A stretch of DNA of 18,545 nucleotides from an uncultured Frankiales bacterium (GCA_946479905.1 CAMLIA010000068.1:1-18545), one strand, 5' to 3'. Numbered from the stretch's first letter, positions 1 to 8,194 are shown. Made by a program: numbers and translations. The notes: a model not told the origin generated them from the sequence alone.

Positions 1-1222
1 CGGCGACGCGCGGCTTTGCCATGCCCGCTGCGGCGAACGCGGTCTCGGCTGCGTTGTCGAGGTCGTCGAAGGCCCCGACGTGCACGACGTCCGAGCGGGT
101 CTCCACCGGCACGACGTTGGCCCGGGAGGCCCGCCGGTACAGCCACTGGACGAGGTACCCCGTGGTGACGTACATCCGGTCGCCGCTGGTCTGCACGGCA
201 CCGATGACGTTCACCGGCTGGGCGTACATCGCGATCGTGACCCGGTCCGCGCGGCGGTAGACCTGGTTGAGGAAGCCGGCGTAGATCGGTGCGTCGGCGA
301 GCCGGTCGGTCTGGTGGACGAGGTCCTCGAAGTGCGCCCACAGACCCCACTCGTCGAGCGCCAAGGGCATCTTGCGGTCGGGCCCAAGGGCGGCGTCGAG
401 CTCGGCGATCGTGTTGTCGAGGATCGGACCGAGCTCGTCGGCGCCGGTGGCGATCTGGAGGAAGTCGCCCTCGGTGTCGCGCAGCCGGCGTCCGATCGAG
501 GGCCCGGGGAAGTAGAAGTGCGCCGACATCGCGTCGAAGGCATCGGGCGCCTGCTCCAGGACGTCGGCGTTCCAGGTCTTGCCGTTCGAGGCCTCACCGA
601 CGCCGACGACGAGGATGGTCGAGTCGACCGCGCGCATGGCCTCGACGAACTCGACGACCCGCTTGCCGTACTCGCTTCCCGAGCAGTGGCCGATCTCCCA
701 GTGCCCGAAGACCTCGTTGCCCACCGACCACCAGCGCACCGGGCGCGGGGACCTGCGGTCCACGTTGCAGTAGCGCACCCAGTCGGCGGCCTCCTCCGGC
801 GTGCCGCTGCCGAAGTTCGCGACCAGCATCGGCTCGGCGTCGATGTCGAGGCAGTACTGGAGGAACTCGTCGGTGCCGAAGGCGTTGGTCTCGATGGGAC
901 CGAGGACCTTGCCCAGCTCGGGGTCGGTGCCGGGCGAGCTGAAGTCGCTCCAGAACTGCTTGTCGTGGACGGGTCGCTGCTCGCGCGGGCCCACACCGTC
1001 GCGCCAGTGGTACCAGTCGGCGAAGCACCCGCCGGGGTAGCGGTACATGTTCCCGCCGAGGGCGCGCAGGGCGGCCTTCACATCTGCCCGGGGGATCTGC
1101 CGCTCGGTGTCCCAGATCCCGCCGTACACGCACTTGCCGAGGTGCTCGACGAGCTGCCCGTGCACGTACGGCGAGAGACGAGTGGGCTCGTTGGCGTGGA
1201 CGACGACCTCAGCGGTGCGCAT
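1..1222 (-). CDS. GH51 alpha-L-arabinofuranosidase (3' end cut by window edge)
   Basis: Retaining glycosidase expected to release terminal alpha-L-arabinofuranosyl residues from oligosaccharides in the cytoplasm. Seen: 407 codons from the ATG at 1222, open to the window edge, so the C-terminal beta-sandwich is missing. Clan GH-A landmarks are present: NMYRYPGGCFADWYHW (residues 58-73), the acid/base motif WWSVGNEVFGHWE with Glu170, and the nucleophile motif LALDEWGLW with Glu291. The paired Asn-Glu and Asp-Glu-Trp motifs at this spacing are typical of GH51 arabinofuranosidases (family knowledge). There is no signal peptide. The start is supported by a GAGGAA ribosome-binding site at 1226-1231 (minus strand). 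It follows the minus-strand GH1 gene by 67 bp but has its own TGGTATACCA operator in that gap. Some GH51 members are endoglucanases, so the exact sugar is inferred. Confidence 0.9.
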   Translation of the reverse strand, partial: MRTAEVVVHANEPTRLSPYVHGQLVEHLGKCVYGGIWDTERQIPRADVKAALRALGGNMYRYPGGCFADWYHWRDGVGPREQRPVHDKQFWSDFSSPGTDPELGKVLGPIETNAFGTDEFLQYCLDIDAEPMLVANFGSGTPEEAADWVRYCNVDRRSPRPVRWWSVGNEVFGHWEIGHCSGSEYGKRVVEFVEAMRAVDSTILVVGVGEASNGKTWNADVLEQAPDAFDAMSAHFYFPGPSIGRRLRDTEGDFLQIATGADELGPILDNTIAELDAALGPDRKMPLALDEWGLWAHFEDLVHQTDRLADAPIYAGFLNQVYRRADRVTIAMYAQPVNVIGAVQTSGDRMYVTTGYLVQWLYRRASRANVVPVETRSDVVHVGAFDDLDNAAETAFAAAGMAKPRVA

Positions 1223-1265
1223 GGGTTCCTCGTGGGTCAGCGATGGCGGACGGCAAGGGTAGCAG

Positions 1266-1275
1266 TGGTATACCA
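1266..1275. promoter_or_regulatory. Palindromic operator TGGTATACCA, copy 1
   Basis: Perfect 10-bp palindrome in the 67-bp gap between the GH1 gene and the GH51 gene on the minus strand, 43 bp upstream of the GH51 ATG. The identical sequence recurs at 2528-2537 and 8180-8189. Palindromes with a central TA and GGT/ACC arms fit GntR-family (FadR/NanR-like) regulators. The regulator identity is inferred. Confidence 0.75.
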
Positions 1276-1289
1276 AACTCGCGTGCGGC

Positions 1290-2483
1290 TCAGGGGACGT
1301 CGAGCAGGCGGTTGGCGCGGGCGACCCGGCCGAGCCACTCCGCCGTCGGACGGACGGCGCGCCGGAAGTCGGTCCGGTCCACCTCGATGAGCCCGAAGTG
1401 GGTGAAGTAGCCGCCCTCCCACTCGTAGTTGTCGAAGAGCGACCAGTAGAGGTAGCCGCGCACGTCGATCCCGTCGGCCAGGCAGCTCGCGACACCCGCG
1501 AGCGCCTCGTGGGTGTAGGCGAGGCGGACGGTGTCGTCCAGCGTCGAGCAGCCGCTCTCGGTCACCACGACGGGTACGCCGGAGTGCTCAGCCGACAGCC
1601 GGATGGTGTGCTCAAGGCCGCGGGGGTAGAGCTCCCAGCCGAAGTCCATGGTCTGCGAGGGATCGAGCTCCCGGCGTACGAAGCCCTCCGGGCCGATGAA
1701 CTCGCGCGAGTAGGTCTGCACCCCGACGAAGTCGTCCTCGCGCGAGACCTCGAGCCAGTCGAGCTGCGAGGCACGCCGCAGCTGCTCGCAGGTCTCCTCG
1801 CTCCCCTCGGCCGGCCACAGGTCGACGAGCGCCAACGTCCACCCCACGTTGATGTCGCCCCGGACGGCCTTGACGGCCTTCTTCGCGCTGTGGTGCATCG
1901 CGGCCATCGTGGCCAGCTTGGCCTCGGCCGCGACGGGCCGCGTCGGAGCGACGGAGGTGGTGTCGACCAGGTGCCTCAGGTTCGGCTCGTTCAGGGTGCA
2001 GACCCAGGAGGTCAGGTCACCGAGGTGCTCGGTCACCCGCTCCGCGAACTCGCCGAACCGCTCGGCGGCATCCGACGACAGCCAGGTCCCCTGCTGGTAG
2101 AACCAGCGGGGGACCGACCAGTGCGACAGCGTCAGGACCGGCTGAATCCCGTGCGCGTGGCAGGTCTCGGCCATCCGCCGGTAGTGATCCAGGGCGGCCC
2201 GCGAGAAGAAGCCGCGCTCGGGCTCGACCCGTGACCACTCGACCGAGAACCGGTAGGCGTTGAGGCCCCAGCTGCCCATCAGGCCGATGTCCTCCGGGTA
2301 GCGGTGGTAGTGGTCGCAGGTGTCCCCGGAGAAGTCGGCGAACCCGGAGTTGGGCGTCCACTCGCGCATCCAGTAGTCCGAGGCGACGTTGCCGCCCTCG
2401 ACCTGATGGCCGGAGGTCGCGGCCCCCCACAGGAACCCCTCCGGGAAGGCGAGCCCCTGACCGGCTTCTTGCTCTTTCGACAC
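1290..2483 (-). CDS. GH1 family beta-glycosidase (first of a divergent pair)
   Basis: Predicted cytoplasmic retaining beta-glycosidase acting on the non-reducing end of oligosaccharides. The 397-residue product has the GH1 order FLWGAATSGHQVEGG (residues 17-31, glycone-binding Gln27), LSHW (His121), acid/base motif CTLNEPN with Glu166, nucleophile motif VVVTESG with Glu309, and the C-terminal YLYWSLFDNYEWEGGY block (344-359). The Glu-Trp pair in that last block, instead of the Ser of 6-phospho-glycosidases, points to unphosphorylated substrates. The nucleophile motif is ESG rather than the usual ENG, and the protein is shorter than the common 440-480 residues. The chosen start is GTG 2483, with GGGAG upstream; in-frame upstream codons run across the operator and encode no GH1 sequence. 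It is clearly paralogous to the divergent GH1 gene at 2575. Confidence 0.9.
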   Translation of the reverse strand: MSKEQEAGQGLAFPEGFLWGAATSGHQVEGGNVASDYWMREWTPNSGFADFSGDTCDHYHRYPEDIGLMGSWGLNAYRFSVEWSRVEPERGFFSRAALDHYRRMAETCHAHGIQPVLTLSHWSVPRWFYQQGTWLSSDAAERFGEFAERVTEHLGDLTSWVCTLNEPNLRHLVDTTSVAPTRPVAAEAKLATMAAMHHSAKKAVKAVRGDINVGWTLALVDLWPAEGSEETCEQLRRASQLDWLEVSREDDFVGVQTYSREFIGPEGFVRRELDPSQTMDFGWELYPRGLEHTIRLSAEHSGVPVVVTESGCSTLDDTVRLAYTHEALAGVASCLADGIDVRGYLYWSLFDNYEWEGGYFTHFGLIEVDRTDFRRAVRPTAEWLGRVARANRLLDVP

Positions 2484-2526
2484 TGCGCTCGTCTCCCTCG
2501 GACTCCCGGGCCAGTCAGCCCGAGAT

Positions 2527-2538
2527 GTGGTATACCAC
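2527..2538. promoter_or_regulatory. Shared divergent operator GTGGTATACCAC, copy 2
   Basis: Perfect 12-bp palindrome containing the TGGTATACCA core (2528-2537), in the 91-bp gap between the two divergent GH1 genes. It lies 44 bp from the minus-strand GTG at 2483 and 37 bp from the plus-strand ATG at 2575. Such central placement would let one bound protein control both directions. On either strand the core reads TG-N-TATACC, which resembles an extended -10 element. Confidence 0.8.
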
Positions 2539-2574
2539 GCAGGCCAGCTCCGTGCACCCAACAGGAGATCATCG

Positions 2575-3726
2575 ATGTCCCTCGCGTTCCCTGACCGCTT
2601 CCTGTGGGGTACGGCGTCCGCCGCCCACCAGACCGAGGGCAACAACCACCTCTCCGACGTCTGGCTCGCCGAGCGCGCGCCCGGCACGTGGTTCAAGGCG
2701 CCGAGCCTCGACGCCTGCGACTCCTTCCACCGCTACCGCGAGGACATCGCGATCGTCGCCGAGGTCGGTCTGGGTGCCTACCGGTTCAGCCTCGACTGGG
2801 CCCGCATCGAGCCGGACGAGGGCACGGTGTCGCACGCCGCGCTCACGCACTACCGCACCATGGTCGAGGCCTGCCTCGAGGCCGGGGTCACGCCGGTCGT
2901 GACGCTGCACCACTTCACCAGCCCGCAGTGGTTCGCGGCCGACGGGAACTTCAGCAACCCCAAGGCGGTCGACCGGTTCGGCCGGTTCTGCGAGATCGTG
3001 CTGCCCGTCCTCGAGGGCGTCGACGTGGTCTGCACCATCAACGAGCCCAACATCGTGCTCGAGCTGATGGGCCTGTTCCTCCCGGAGTCGATGAAGCCGT
3101 CGGTCCCGGAGACGCGCGCCATCATGCTCGACGCCCACCGCCGGGCCGTGCAGGTGCTCAAGGACGCGGGCACGCGGGAGGTGGGCCTCACCCTTGCCAT
3201 CTCGGGCATGGAGGTCCTGCCCGGCGGCGAGGAGGCGGCGGTGCAGTGGGAGTCCGGGATGTACCCCTACCTGGAGGCGACCACCGGTGACGATTTCATC
3301 GGCGTGCAGACCTACACCGACGCCGTCATCGGTCCCGAGGGCTACGTCTACCCGGGGCCCGACGAGAGCCTGGACATGATCGCCTGGCGCGACCGGCCGG
3401 AGTCGTTGGGCCGCGCCGTCCGCCGTACCCACGAGCTGACCGGCAAGCCGATGTACATCACGGAGAACGGCATCCCGACCGCCGACGACCCGCACCGGAT
3501 CGAGTACGTACGCCGGGCGCTCACGAGCCTGCACGAGGCGATGGCCGACGGCGCCGACGTGCGCGGCTACTTCTACTGGTCACTGCTGGACAGCTACGAG
3601 TGGACGCACGGCTACGTCCCGAAGTTCGGCCTCGTCGCGGTCGACCCGACGACGTTCGTGCGGACGGTCAAGCCCAGCGCCCGCTGGTACGGCGGCGTCG
3701 CGAAGTCGGGCATGCTCCCGTCGTGA
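2575..3726 (+). CDS. GH1 family beta-glycosidase (second of a divergent pair)
   Basis: Predicted cytoplasmic beta-glycosidase, 383 residues. Seen in order: FLWGTASAAHQTEGN (residues 9-23), LHHF (111-114, in place of the usual His-Trp), acid/base motif CTINEPN with Glu157, nucleophile motif MYITENG with Glu297, and FYWSLLDSYEWTHGY (333-347). The Glu-Trp in that block fits non-phosphorylated glycosides. The His-Phe variant and short length resemble the more divergent, partly archaeal-like branch of GH1 (family knowledge, loosely applied). The ATG at 2575 is set by AGGAGAT at 2563-2569. An in-frame GTG at 2527 is unlikely because it lies inside the operator and lacks a ribosome-binding site. The sulfatase start overlaps its stop codon, so the two are co-translated. 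Confidence 0.9.
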   Translation: MSLAFPDRFLWGTASAAHQTEGNNHLSDVWLAERAPGTWFKAPSLDACDSFHRYREDIAIVAEVGLGAYRFSLDWARIEPDEGTVSHAALTHYRTMVEACLEAGVTPVVTLHHFTSPQWFAADGNFSNPKAVDRFGRFCEIVLPVLEGVDVVCTINEPNIVLELMGLFLPESMKPSVPETRAIMLDAHRRAVQVLKDAGTREVGLTLAISGMEVLPGGEEAAVQWESGMYPYLEATTGDDFIGVQTYTDAVIGPEGYVYPGPDESLDMIAWRDRPESLGRAVRRTHELTGKPMYITENGIPTADDPHRIEYVRRALTSLHEAMADGADVRGYFYWSLLDSYEWTHGYVPKFGLVAVDPTTFVRTVKPSARWYGGVAKSGMLPS

Positions 3727-5168
3727 GCTCCGGTCGGCTGAACATCCTCTGGATCTGCACGGACCAACAGCGCTTCGACACGCTCGGCTGCTACGGGAAC
3801 CCCTGGGTCCGGACGCCGAACCTGGATGCGCTGGCTGCGGAGGGGGTGCTGTTCGAGCACGCCTACACGCAGAGCCCGGTCTGCACGCCGTCGCGGGCGA
3901 GCTTCCTCACCGGCCGCTACCCCCGCACGACGCGGGCCCGGGCGAACGGCCAGTCGATCCCGGCCGACGAGGTGCTGGTCACCCGGCTGCTGGCGGAGGC
4001 CGGGTACGCCGGCGGGCTGGCGGGCAAGCTGCACCTGTCGCCCGCGCACCCGGACGTGGCGCCGGCGATGGAGCGCCGGATCGACGACGGCTACGCGGTC
4101 TTCGACTGGTCGCACCACTCGGGACCCGCTGCCTGGCAAGGGGACTCGTACGGCGCCTGGCTGCGCGGACTGGGGGTGACGTACGAGGCGACCCCCTTCG
4201 AGGGCTCGCCGAACGTGTCCGTAGGCCCGCCGACGGAGCACCACCAGACGACCTGGTGCGTGGACCGGGCGATCGAGTTCGTCACCTGGGCGCGTGAGTT
4301 CCAGGCTCCGTGGTTCTTCTCGGTCAACATCTTCGACCCGCACGCGCCGTTCGACCCGCCGCTGGCCTACCTCGAGCGGTACCTGGAGCGGCTCGACGAG
4401 ATCCCGCTCCCTGCGTACGCCCCCGGCGAGCTCGCGGACCGGCCTGTCTGGCAGCGCATCGACCACGACGGGGCCATGACCGGGACGTGGCTGAAGTACG
4501 ACGAGATGACCGACCAGGACCACCGGCTGATCCGCGCGGCGTACTGGGCGATGTGCGACCTGATCGACGACCAGGTCGGTCGGCTGCTGCGGGTGCTGGA
4601 GCACAACGGCCAGGCGGAGAACACCCTGGTGGTCTTCATGTCCGACCACGGCGAGATGCTCGGTGACCACGGCATCTACCTCAAGGGCCCGTACTTCTAC
4701 GAGCCCGCGGTCCGGATCCCGTTCCTCGTGCGCCTGCCGGGCGTGATCGAGCCGGCTCGCAGCGAAGCTCTCGTCGAGATGGTCGACCTGGCACCCACGC
4801 TGCTCGACGCGGCCGGGCTGCCGCGGCACCCCGGGATGCAGGGCCGCTCGCTGTGGCCCCTCCTGACGGGGGAGCTCAAGGGGGGCGTCCACCGCCACGA
4901 CGTGTACTGCGAGTACTACGACGCGATGCCCTGGCACACCGACCCGGCCGCCTGGGCCACCATGGTCCGGACCCGCGAGCACAAGCTGGTGCGCGCGCAC
5001 AGCGACAGCAGCGGGGAGCTCTACGACTTGGTCCGCGACCCGAGGGAGAGCCAGAACCTCTGGGACGATCCTGACTACACGGCCGTGAAGCTCGATCTGC
5101 TCCAGCGGATGTGTGACCGCATGGCCATGACGGCGGACCCGCTGCCGCTGCGAGAGGCCCAGTGGTAG
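3723..5168 (+). CDS. Type I (formylglycine-dependent) sulfatase, cytoplasmic
   Basis: Hydrolyses sulfate esters, here probably on sugars. The 481-residue product carries the S1/alkaline-phosphatase-fold landmarks: metal-binding Asp14 in ICTDQQR, the formylglycine motif CTPSRASFLTGR with Cys54 and Arg58, Lys102 and His104 in GKLHL, His207 in DPHAPF, Asp308-His309 in MSDHGEMLGDHG, and Lys321. The Cys-x-Pro-x-Arg form needs oxidation to formylglycine; no maturation enzyme is encoded in the window. There is no signal peptide, so it acts inside the cell on imported oligosaccharides. It starts at GTG 3723 in a GTGA overlap with the GH1 stop, a classic coupling arrangement. The substrate is not readable from sequence, but pairing with GH1 and GH51 suggests sulfated plant- or alga-type glycan fragments. 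Confidence 0.92.
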   Translation: MSSGRLNILWICTDQQRFDTLGCYGNPWVRTPNLDALAAEGVLFEHAYTQSPVCTPSRASFLTGRYPRTTRARANGQSIPADEVLVTRLLAEAGYAGGLAGKLHLSPAHPDVAPAMERRIDDGYAVFDWSHHSGPAAWQGDSYGAWLRGLGVTYEATPFEGSPNVSVGPPTEHHQTTWCVDRAIEFVTWAREFQAPWFFSVNIFDPHAPFDPPLAYLERYLERLDEIPLPAYAPGELADRPVWQRIDHDGAMTGTWLKYDEMTDQDHRLIRAAYWAMCDLIDDQVGRLLRVLEHNGQAENTLVVFMSDHGEMLGDHGIYLKGPYFYEPAVRIPFLVRLPGVIEPARSEALVEMVDLAPTLLDAAGLPRHPGMQGRSLWPLLTGELKGGVHRHDVYCEYYDAMPWHTDPAAWATMVRTREHKLVRAHSDSSGELYDLVRDPRESQNLWDDPDYTAVKLDLLQRMCDRMAMTADPLPLREAQW

Positions 5169-5190
5169 GACGATTCCTCACTGATTGACG

Positions 5191-5204
5191 ACTGGTATTC
5201 CAGT
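5191..5204. promoter_or_regulatory. Variant operator ACTGGTATTCCAGT, copy 4 (degenerate)
   Basis: Imperfect 14-bp palindrome whose core TGGTATTCCA (5193-5202) differs from TGGTATACCA at one base, while its arms extend the symmetry by two bases each side. It lies in the 93-bp gap before the secreted beta-helix gene, 59 bp upstream of its ATG. A TTGACG hexamer at 5185-5190 abuts it and could be a -35 element, with CATCAT at 5208-5213 as a 17-bp-spaced -10. That would place the operator in the spacer. Confidence 0.6.
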
Positions 5205-5261
5205 TGTCATCATTGCCGCCGCTTTGCGGAACAGGCTGCCCAGGGCGAGGAGAGTCGAAGA

Positions 5262-8138
5262 ATGTCGAAGAGCTTCTCGGTCCCGTTGCGCATGGCCTTG
5301 CTGTGGCCTGCGGTCGGTGCCCTTGTTGCGGGGGGTGTGGTGGCGCCGCAGGTGGCGAGCGCCTCGCCGCCGACGACCTACCACGTCGCCACATCGGGCA
5401 GCGACCTGAACCCGGGCACCTCTGCGCTGCCGTTCCGGCACATCCAGAAGTGCGCCGACGTGATGGTGGCAGGCGACACCTGCCTGGTCGGCAGCGGCCG
5501 CTACCCGGAGACGGTGACGCCCAAGGCGTCGGGAACATCGAGCCTGCCAATCACGTACGCGCCCGAGTCCGGTGCGAGCGTGACGGTCGACGGGTCGGAC
5601 CCCGTGCCGGGTGCCTGGGCAGCCGTCAGCTCGGTGCCCTCCTCCGTGAACGGCGTGTCCGACCCGCTGCTGGCCCAGTCGCCCTTCGCCACGGCCGTCG
5701 CAGCCGGCAAGGTCTTCGCGACGTCGGTGGCCATCGCGCAGCCCTTGATGGGTGCGAACCTGCTCGGCATCGCCCGCACGGACAACGTCCCTCCGCCGCA
5801 GGTCTTCTACAACGGCCAGATGATGATGATGGCGCAGTGGCCGCCGGCTCCTGCGTCGGAGGACCCGATGCACCCGACGATCGAGGTCGCCGGGGACGGC
5901 TCCGGGGCGACCACGATCGCTGACCCGAAGCTGACGCAGCCAGCGGGCTACTGGGTGGGTGCGCAGGCGTACGTGCTCGGGACCTCGTGGTCGCAGACGG
6001 TCCAGGTCGTCGCCTCGGCTCCCGGGCTGCTCACGGTCTGCTGCACGGTCACCGAGGAGTCCTCGCGGACCGATCCGCTGCTCGCCAAGAACGGCGTCGA
6101 CTCCCCGGTGTGGCCGTTCAGCAGCGGCGGCAACGTCTACTGCGCCAACCACATGGCGCTCAACAGCCCGATGACCGAGCGCTTCTTCCTCTACAACAAG
6201 CTCGAGTCGTTGTCCGGACCCGGTGACTGGTTCTACGACACGGACGCGCAGACGCTCTACTTCTACTCGCCGACCGGAGCAGCCCCCGCTGCCGGAACGG
6301 TGAAGGTGAAGCGCCGGTCGATGGCTTTCGACCTGGCGACCAACAACGCCAGCTACACGTCCGTCACCGGGTTCCACGTCTTCAGCTCCACCATCGAGAC
6401 CGGAGCGGCGAGCCAGGGGGACACCCTCGACCAAGTCGACGTCAACTACCCGTCGTACTTCACCGACATGGACGGCGACCCGAACCAGCCTGAGGGCGCT
6501 CCGGGCATCCAGGACTGCATGACCACCGCTGCCACGACCAGCGGGGTGATCCTGCGGGGTCACAGCAACGTGCTCCAGAACAGCACCGTGCAGAACAGTG
6601 CCGGCAACGGCGTGCGGCTGGACTCCGGCTTCCCCGTCGACGGCACCAAACCTGGCAACACGGTGACCAACAGCGTCATCAGGAACGTCGGGTTCGCCGG
6701 TGCCTTCGCCACCGCCGCGGTGCTGCCGTCCGGTGACAACAACACCATCACCCACAACACCATCGACCACTGCGGTCAGGCCTGCATCGAGATCAGCGTG
6801 CCGACGCCGCTCGAGGTCCACAACCTGCGGATCGCCTACAACGACATCTCGCACGCGGGCATGTTCCGGCTCGACGGCGGTGCCATCTACGCGCTCGGCA
6901 ACTACGACTTCACGGGGTCGAGGGTCGACCACAACTGGGTGCACGACGCCGAGCCGCTACCGGGTCTGTTCGACCCGGCGACGTCCGGCATTTACTTCGA
7001 CGGCGGCGCCCATAACATCCAGGTCGACAACAACGTGGGGTGGAACAACGTTCGCGGGCTGCTCGGCTTCGCCGTGGCCTCCGTGACGAGCCAGTACGGC
7101 CTGCACATCTTCAACAACGACGGCGACGGCTTCATGCACATCAAGGCCGGCTGCGAGGTGGCGTCCCCGCCCACCAACTGCAACCGGGTCCAGAACAACC
7201 TGGGCTACATCAGCACGACGGCGAACGGGGACGCGCCTGCGCCCGACATCGTCGTGGACCACAACATCCCTGCCGCCGCGCCGTACACGTTCCCGCAGCC
7301 GTTCACGGACCCGCAGTACGCCGACCCGCGGGTCAAGGACTACCGGCTGCAGTCCACGTCGCCTGGCCGGAACGCGGCTGTGGTCCTCAACCACGCCAGC
7401 GACCCGACCATCATCGGTGACGTGACGGGCGGGTCAACCGACTCCACCCCGAGCGCCGGCGCGTACCAGTACGGCGCCCCGCGCTGGGTCCCGGGCGCGG
7501 TCTCCCTCGGTACTCCCGTCGTGCTGCACTACGGCCCGACCGTCGACAGCACCGACCCGATCAACCGTGGCGCGACCGCCGACCCGGCGTGGGAGCACCC
7601 GAACTACCACCCGGGCTTCGTCGTGCGCATGACGAACGACGCCATCGACAGCTCCGACTGGTTCGGCGCAGACACCGACAACGTGGCGGGCAACCTCACG
7701 CTGCCCTACATCACCCCGGTCGCCAACGCGAGCAACCCGATGTTCGCCAACCTCTCCAACCTCGCCATCGACAAGGTCGAGATCCGGGTCTTCGCCCGCA
7801 GCTACGACCACCTCGGCAGCGTGGCGAACCTGACCGTCTCAGCGGACGGCCTCGGCACGGTGTGGGATGCGGGCGGCGTCAACTTCGACAGCTCCTCGTC
7901 GGGCGTGAAGATCGACGTCACGAGCGCGGTCGGAGGCGTGTGGAACAACCTGCCGAGCTGGGTGAACGCCTACGCGACGATGACGGCACCCGCCGCCGGA
8001 GCCAGGACGGGCGGCGCGACGGGTGTCTACACCGCGGGCATCTACCTGCACGCCGTGGAGATGTACGTGACGGCGCACTGCATCAGTGCCACCGCGGCGC
8101 CGTGCTCGGCGGTCGACAACACCCCGACCGCCTCCTAG
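5262..8138 (+). CDS. Secreted right-handed parallel beta-helix protein, probable polysaccharide lyase or hydrolase
   Basis: Extracellular protein of 958 residues, likely the enzyme that attacks the polymer first. Residues 1-34 form a Sec signal peptide (basic N terminus, hydrophobic core, cleavage after VASA). The mature start, YHVATSGSDLNPGTSALPF, then GDTCLVGSGRYPETV and LPITYAPESGA, is the standard entry of beta-helix carbohydrate enzymes. A GPGDWFYDTDAQTLYFYSP segment near residue 315 is followed by Asn/Gly-rich helix rungs at about 420-640, such as NNTITHNTIDHCGQACIEI and LDGGAIYALGN. A separate C-terminal beta domain (about 740-950) is unassigned. PL6, GH120 or GH141-like families are all possible; no catalytic set can be named with confidence. 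The ATG follows GAGGAGAG at about 5247-5254. It has its own variant operator, so it may be a single-gene unit. Confidence 0.7.
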   Translation: MSKSFSVPLRMALLWPAVGALVAGGVVAPQVASASPPTTYHVATSGSDLNPGTSALPFRHIQKCADVMVAGDTCLVGSGRYPETVTPKASGTSSLPITYAPESGASVTVDGSDPVPGAWAAVSSVPSSVNGVSDPLLAQSPFATAVAAGKVFATSVAIAQPLMGANLLGIARTDNVPPPQVFYNGQMMMMAQWPPAPASEDPMHPTIEVAGDGSGATTIADPKLTQPAGYWVGAQAYVLGTSWSQTVQVVASAPGLLTVCCTVTEESSRTDPLLAKNGVDSPVWPFSSGGNVYCANHMALNSPMTERFFLYNKLESLSGPGDWFYDTDAQTLYFYSPTGAAPAAGTVKVKRRSMAFDLATNNASYTSVTGFHVFSSTIETGAASQGDTLDQVDVNYPSYFTDMDGDPNQPEGAPGIQDCMTTAATTSGVILRGHSNVLQNSTVQNSAGNGVRLDSGFPVDGTKPGNTVTNSVIRNVGFAGAFATAAVLPSGDNNTITHNTIDHCGQACIEISVPTPLEVHNLRIAYNDISHAGMFRLDGGAIYALGNYDFTGSRVDHNWVHDAEPLPGLFDPATSGIYFDGGAHNIQVDNNVGWNNVRGLLGFAVASVTSQYGLHIFNNDGDGFMHIKAGCEVASPPTNCNRVQNNLGYISTTANGDAPAPDIVVDHNIPAAAPYTFPQPFTDPQYADPRVKDYRLQSTSPGRNAAVVLNHASDPTIIGDVTGGSTDSTPSAGAYQYGAPRWVPGAVSLGTPVVLHYGPTVDSTDPINRGATADPAWEHPNYHPGFVVRMTNDAIDSSDWFGADTDNVAGNLTLPYITPVANASNPMFANLSNLAIDKVEIRVFARSYDHLGSVANLTVSADGLGTVWDAGGVNFDSSSSGVKIDVTSAVGGVWNNLPSWVNAYATMTAPAAGARTGGATGVYTAGIYLHAVEMYVTAHCISATAAPCSAVDNTPTAS

Positions 8139-8161
8139 GGGACCGAGTAGCTGACAGGGGG

Positions 8162-8188
8162 TTGACCCGCCCCGGGACTTGGTATACC
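8162..8188 (+). promoter_or_regulatory. Candidate promoter TTGACC-N15-TATACC
   Basis: TTGACC at 8162-8167 matches the -35 consensus at five of six bases. TATACC at 8183-8188 is a weak -10, extended by an upstream TG. The 15-bp spacer is short but usable. The -10 is the core of the operator at 8180-8189, so a bound repressor would block RNA polymerase directly. It would drive the operon starting with the oxygenase at 8282. Confidence 0.5.
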
Positions 8189-8189
8189 A
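8180..8189. promoter_or_regulatory. Palindromic operator TGGTATACCA, copy 3
   Basis: Perfect copy of the palindrome found at 1266 and 2528. It lies in the 143-bp gap between the secreted beta-helix gene and the PhyH gene, 92 bp before the ATG at 8282. It heads the six-gene run to 16888. Confidence 0.75.
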
Positions 8190-8194
8190 CTTGA

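Noticed and set aside
80..1390. Plus-strand open frame of over 400 codons opposite the GH51 gene
   Set aside because: The minus strand has clear GH51 motifs, a ribosome-binding site and catalytic Glu residues. The plus frame shows no recognisable domain.
8139..8180. Rho-independent terminator after the secreted beta-helix gene
   Set aside because: The GGGTTGACCC-type symmetry is short and contains the probable -35 hexamer, and there is no T-tract.
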